Source: Sphingobacteriales bacterium
GTDB taxonomy: Bacteria; Bacteroidota; Bacteroidia; Chitinophagales; Chitinophagaceae
Reading direction: 5' to 3'
Length of the DNA stretch: 64,000 nucleotides
NCBI GenBank assembly: GCA_004144185.1
Contig: SEFP01000001.1
Location: forward strand, 496,001-560,000
Shown here one piece after another: positions 63,605 through 64,000 of the stretch. A model generated the notes under the pieces. The model was not told where the DNA came from. It searched no databases and was given only the letters and a program-made list of their open reading frames with translations. The position numbers were made by a program, and so were the translations under genes. Every line of letters starts with the position of its first letter. Within the stretch, counting starts at the first letter, position 1.

Positions 63605-64000
63605 CCGCTCGCATGAAGACTGGATGGCCATTGCCCTGCAGGAAGCCCAACAGGCCTACGACGCCGGTGAGATTCCGGTAGGTGCCGTAGTGGTGTGGGG
63701 CGACAAAATTATTGCCCGGGGTCATAACCTGACCGAAACCCTCAACGACCCGACTGCCCATGCTGAGATGATTGCGCTCACCAGCGCCTTCAATACGCTG
63801 GGCGGTAAATACCTGGGCGAGGCCACGCTATACGTGACGCTGGAACCCTGCCTCATGTGCTGTGGAGCGCTGTACTGGAGCAAGATCGGGCAGATTGTTT
63901 ACGGAGCCGCCGATCCCAAAAACGGGTATGGACGCATTACACAAGACCGGTGGCCATTTCATCCCAAAACCACCCTCCATACAGGCGTATACGCAACGGA
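63594..64000 (+). CDS. tadA: tRNA adenosine deaminase TadA, 3'-truncated by window end
   Basis: TadA converts A34 to inosine in tRNA-Arg. The ATG at 63594 overlaps dtd by 11 nt. Visible residues include HAEM (zinc His and catalytic Glu) in [11 protein letters not shown] and the zinc-binding PCLMC in [11 protein letters not shown], then [12 protein letters not shown], the usual TadA sequence. At least 135 residues are visible; the window ends before the stop. It could also be a related nucleoside deaminase, but the DPTAHAE start and small size favour TadA. Confidence 0.92.
   Translation, partial: MDTSRSHEDWMAIALQEAQQAYDAGEIPVGAVVVWGDKIIARGHNLTETLNDPTAHAEMIALTSAFNTLGGKYLGEATLYVTLEPCLMCCGALYWSKIGQIVYGAADPKNGYGRITQDRWPFHPKTTLHTGVYAT

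Noticed and set aside
1-64000. tRNA or rRNA genes, prophage or insertion sequences
   Set aside because: No cloverleaf with GTTCRANNC core, no rRNA-like stretch, integrase or transposase was seen on either strand.

Overview
The window is ordinary-density chromosome from a Bacteroidota bacterium, probably a gliding Cytophagia/Chitinophagia-type organism; I cannot name the genus. The grounds are the gldKLMN type IX secretion/gliding cluster plus gldC, two proteins with T9SS type A C-terminal sorting domains, a lipidated TamA (TamL) paired with TamB, fused E1 alpha/beta dehydrogenase, GH3-family and PD40/beta-barrel proteins, a histone H1-like Lys/Ala protein, and promoters of the Bacteroidota TAnnTTTG type. 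Base composition is moderate and even. I see no phage, IS transposase, CRISPR, rRNA or tRNA.

Layout. 0-7.6 kb: a glucosaminidase/LysM protein (cut by the window edge), a GH3-like protein, rplU-rpmA-histone H1-like, then a PstS-like lipoprotein with a TPR protein. 7.7-13.4 kb: a lipoprotein plus T9SS cargo pair and a double M16 protease. 13.4-16.4 kb: yidC flanked by two intergenic stretches carrying a 21-bp phased A-tract repeat and degenerate palindromic repeat elements. 16.4-20.6 kb: priA-queA and a tiny membrane protein. 20.6-26.9 kb: an RND efflux operon under a MarR regulator with a palindromic operator at its promoter. 26.9-36.4 kb: DinB and Crp/Fnr proteins, nadD, FeoA, ybeY-rluA, gldC, a T9SS cargo, fused E1 dehydrogenase, two secreted TonB C-terminal-domain proteins and a LolE/FtsX-type permease. 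36.4-42.4 kb: a large PD40/beta-barrel protein, an MBL hydrolase, a double-PDZ protein and comB. 42.5-55 kb: gldKLMN and the tamB-tamL pair, all on the minus strand. 55-64 kb: an L,D-transpeptidase-like lipoprotein without its cysteine, corA, a cyclophilin, a three-gene cluster (vWA-like lipoprotein, three-TM protein, tubulin/FtsZ-like protein), a lipoprotein, a flavin reductase, dtd and tadA (cut by the window end).

Two signals stand out. First, the palindrome TTCCGGAA is scattered at extraordinary density through genes (all frames), gaps and terminators: I located 18 exact copies in the first 10.6 kb, where about 0.2 would be expected by chance. It looks like a highly iterated palindrome comparable in kind to HIP1 of cyanobacteria. 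Second, the minus-strand cluster 58022-61244 looks like a compact membrane-associated system built on a divergent tubulin/FtsZ-like GTPase and a vWA-like lipoprotein.

Most genes serve the cell envelope: peptidoglycan turnover, outer-membrane assembly (TAM, YidC), T9SS, efflux, TonB and metalloproteases. Several start codons are TTG or GTG, and several promoters lie only 4-8 nt from the start codon, suggesting near-leaderless mRNAs.
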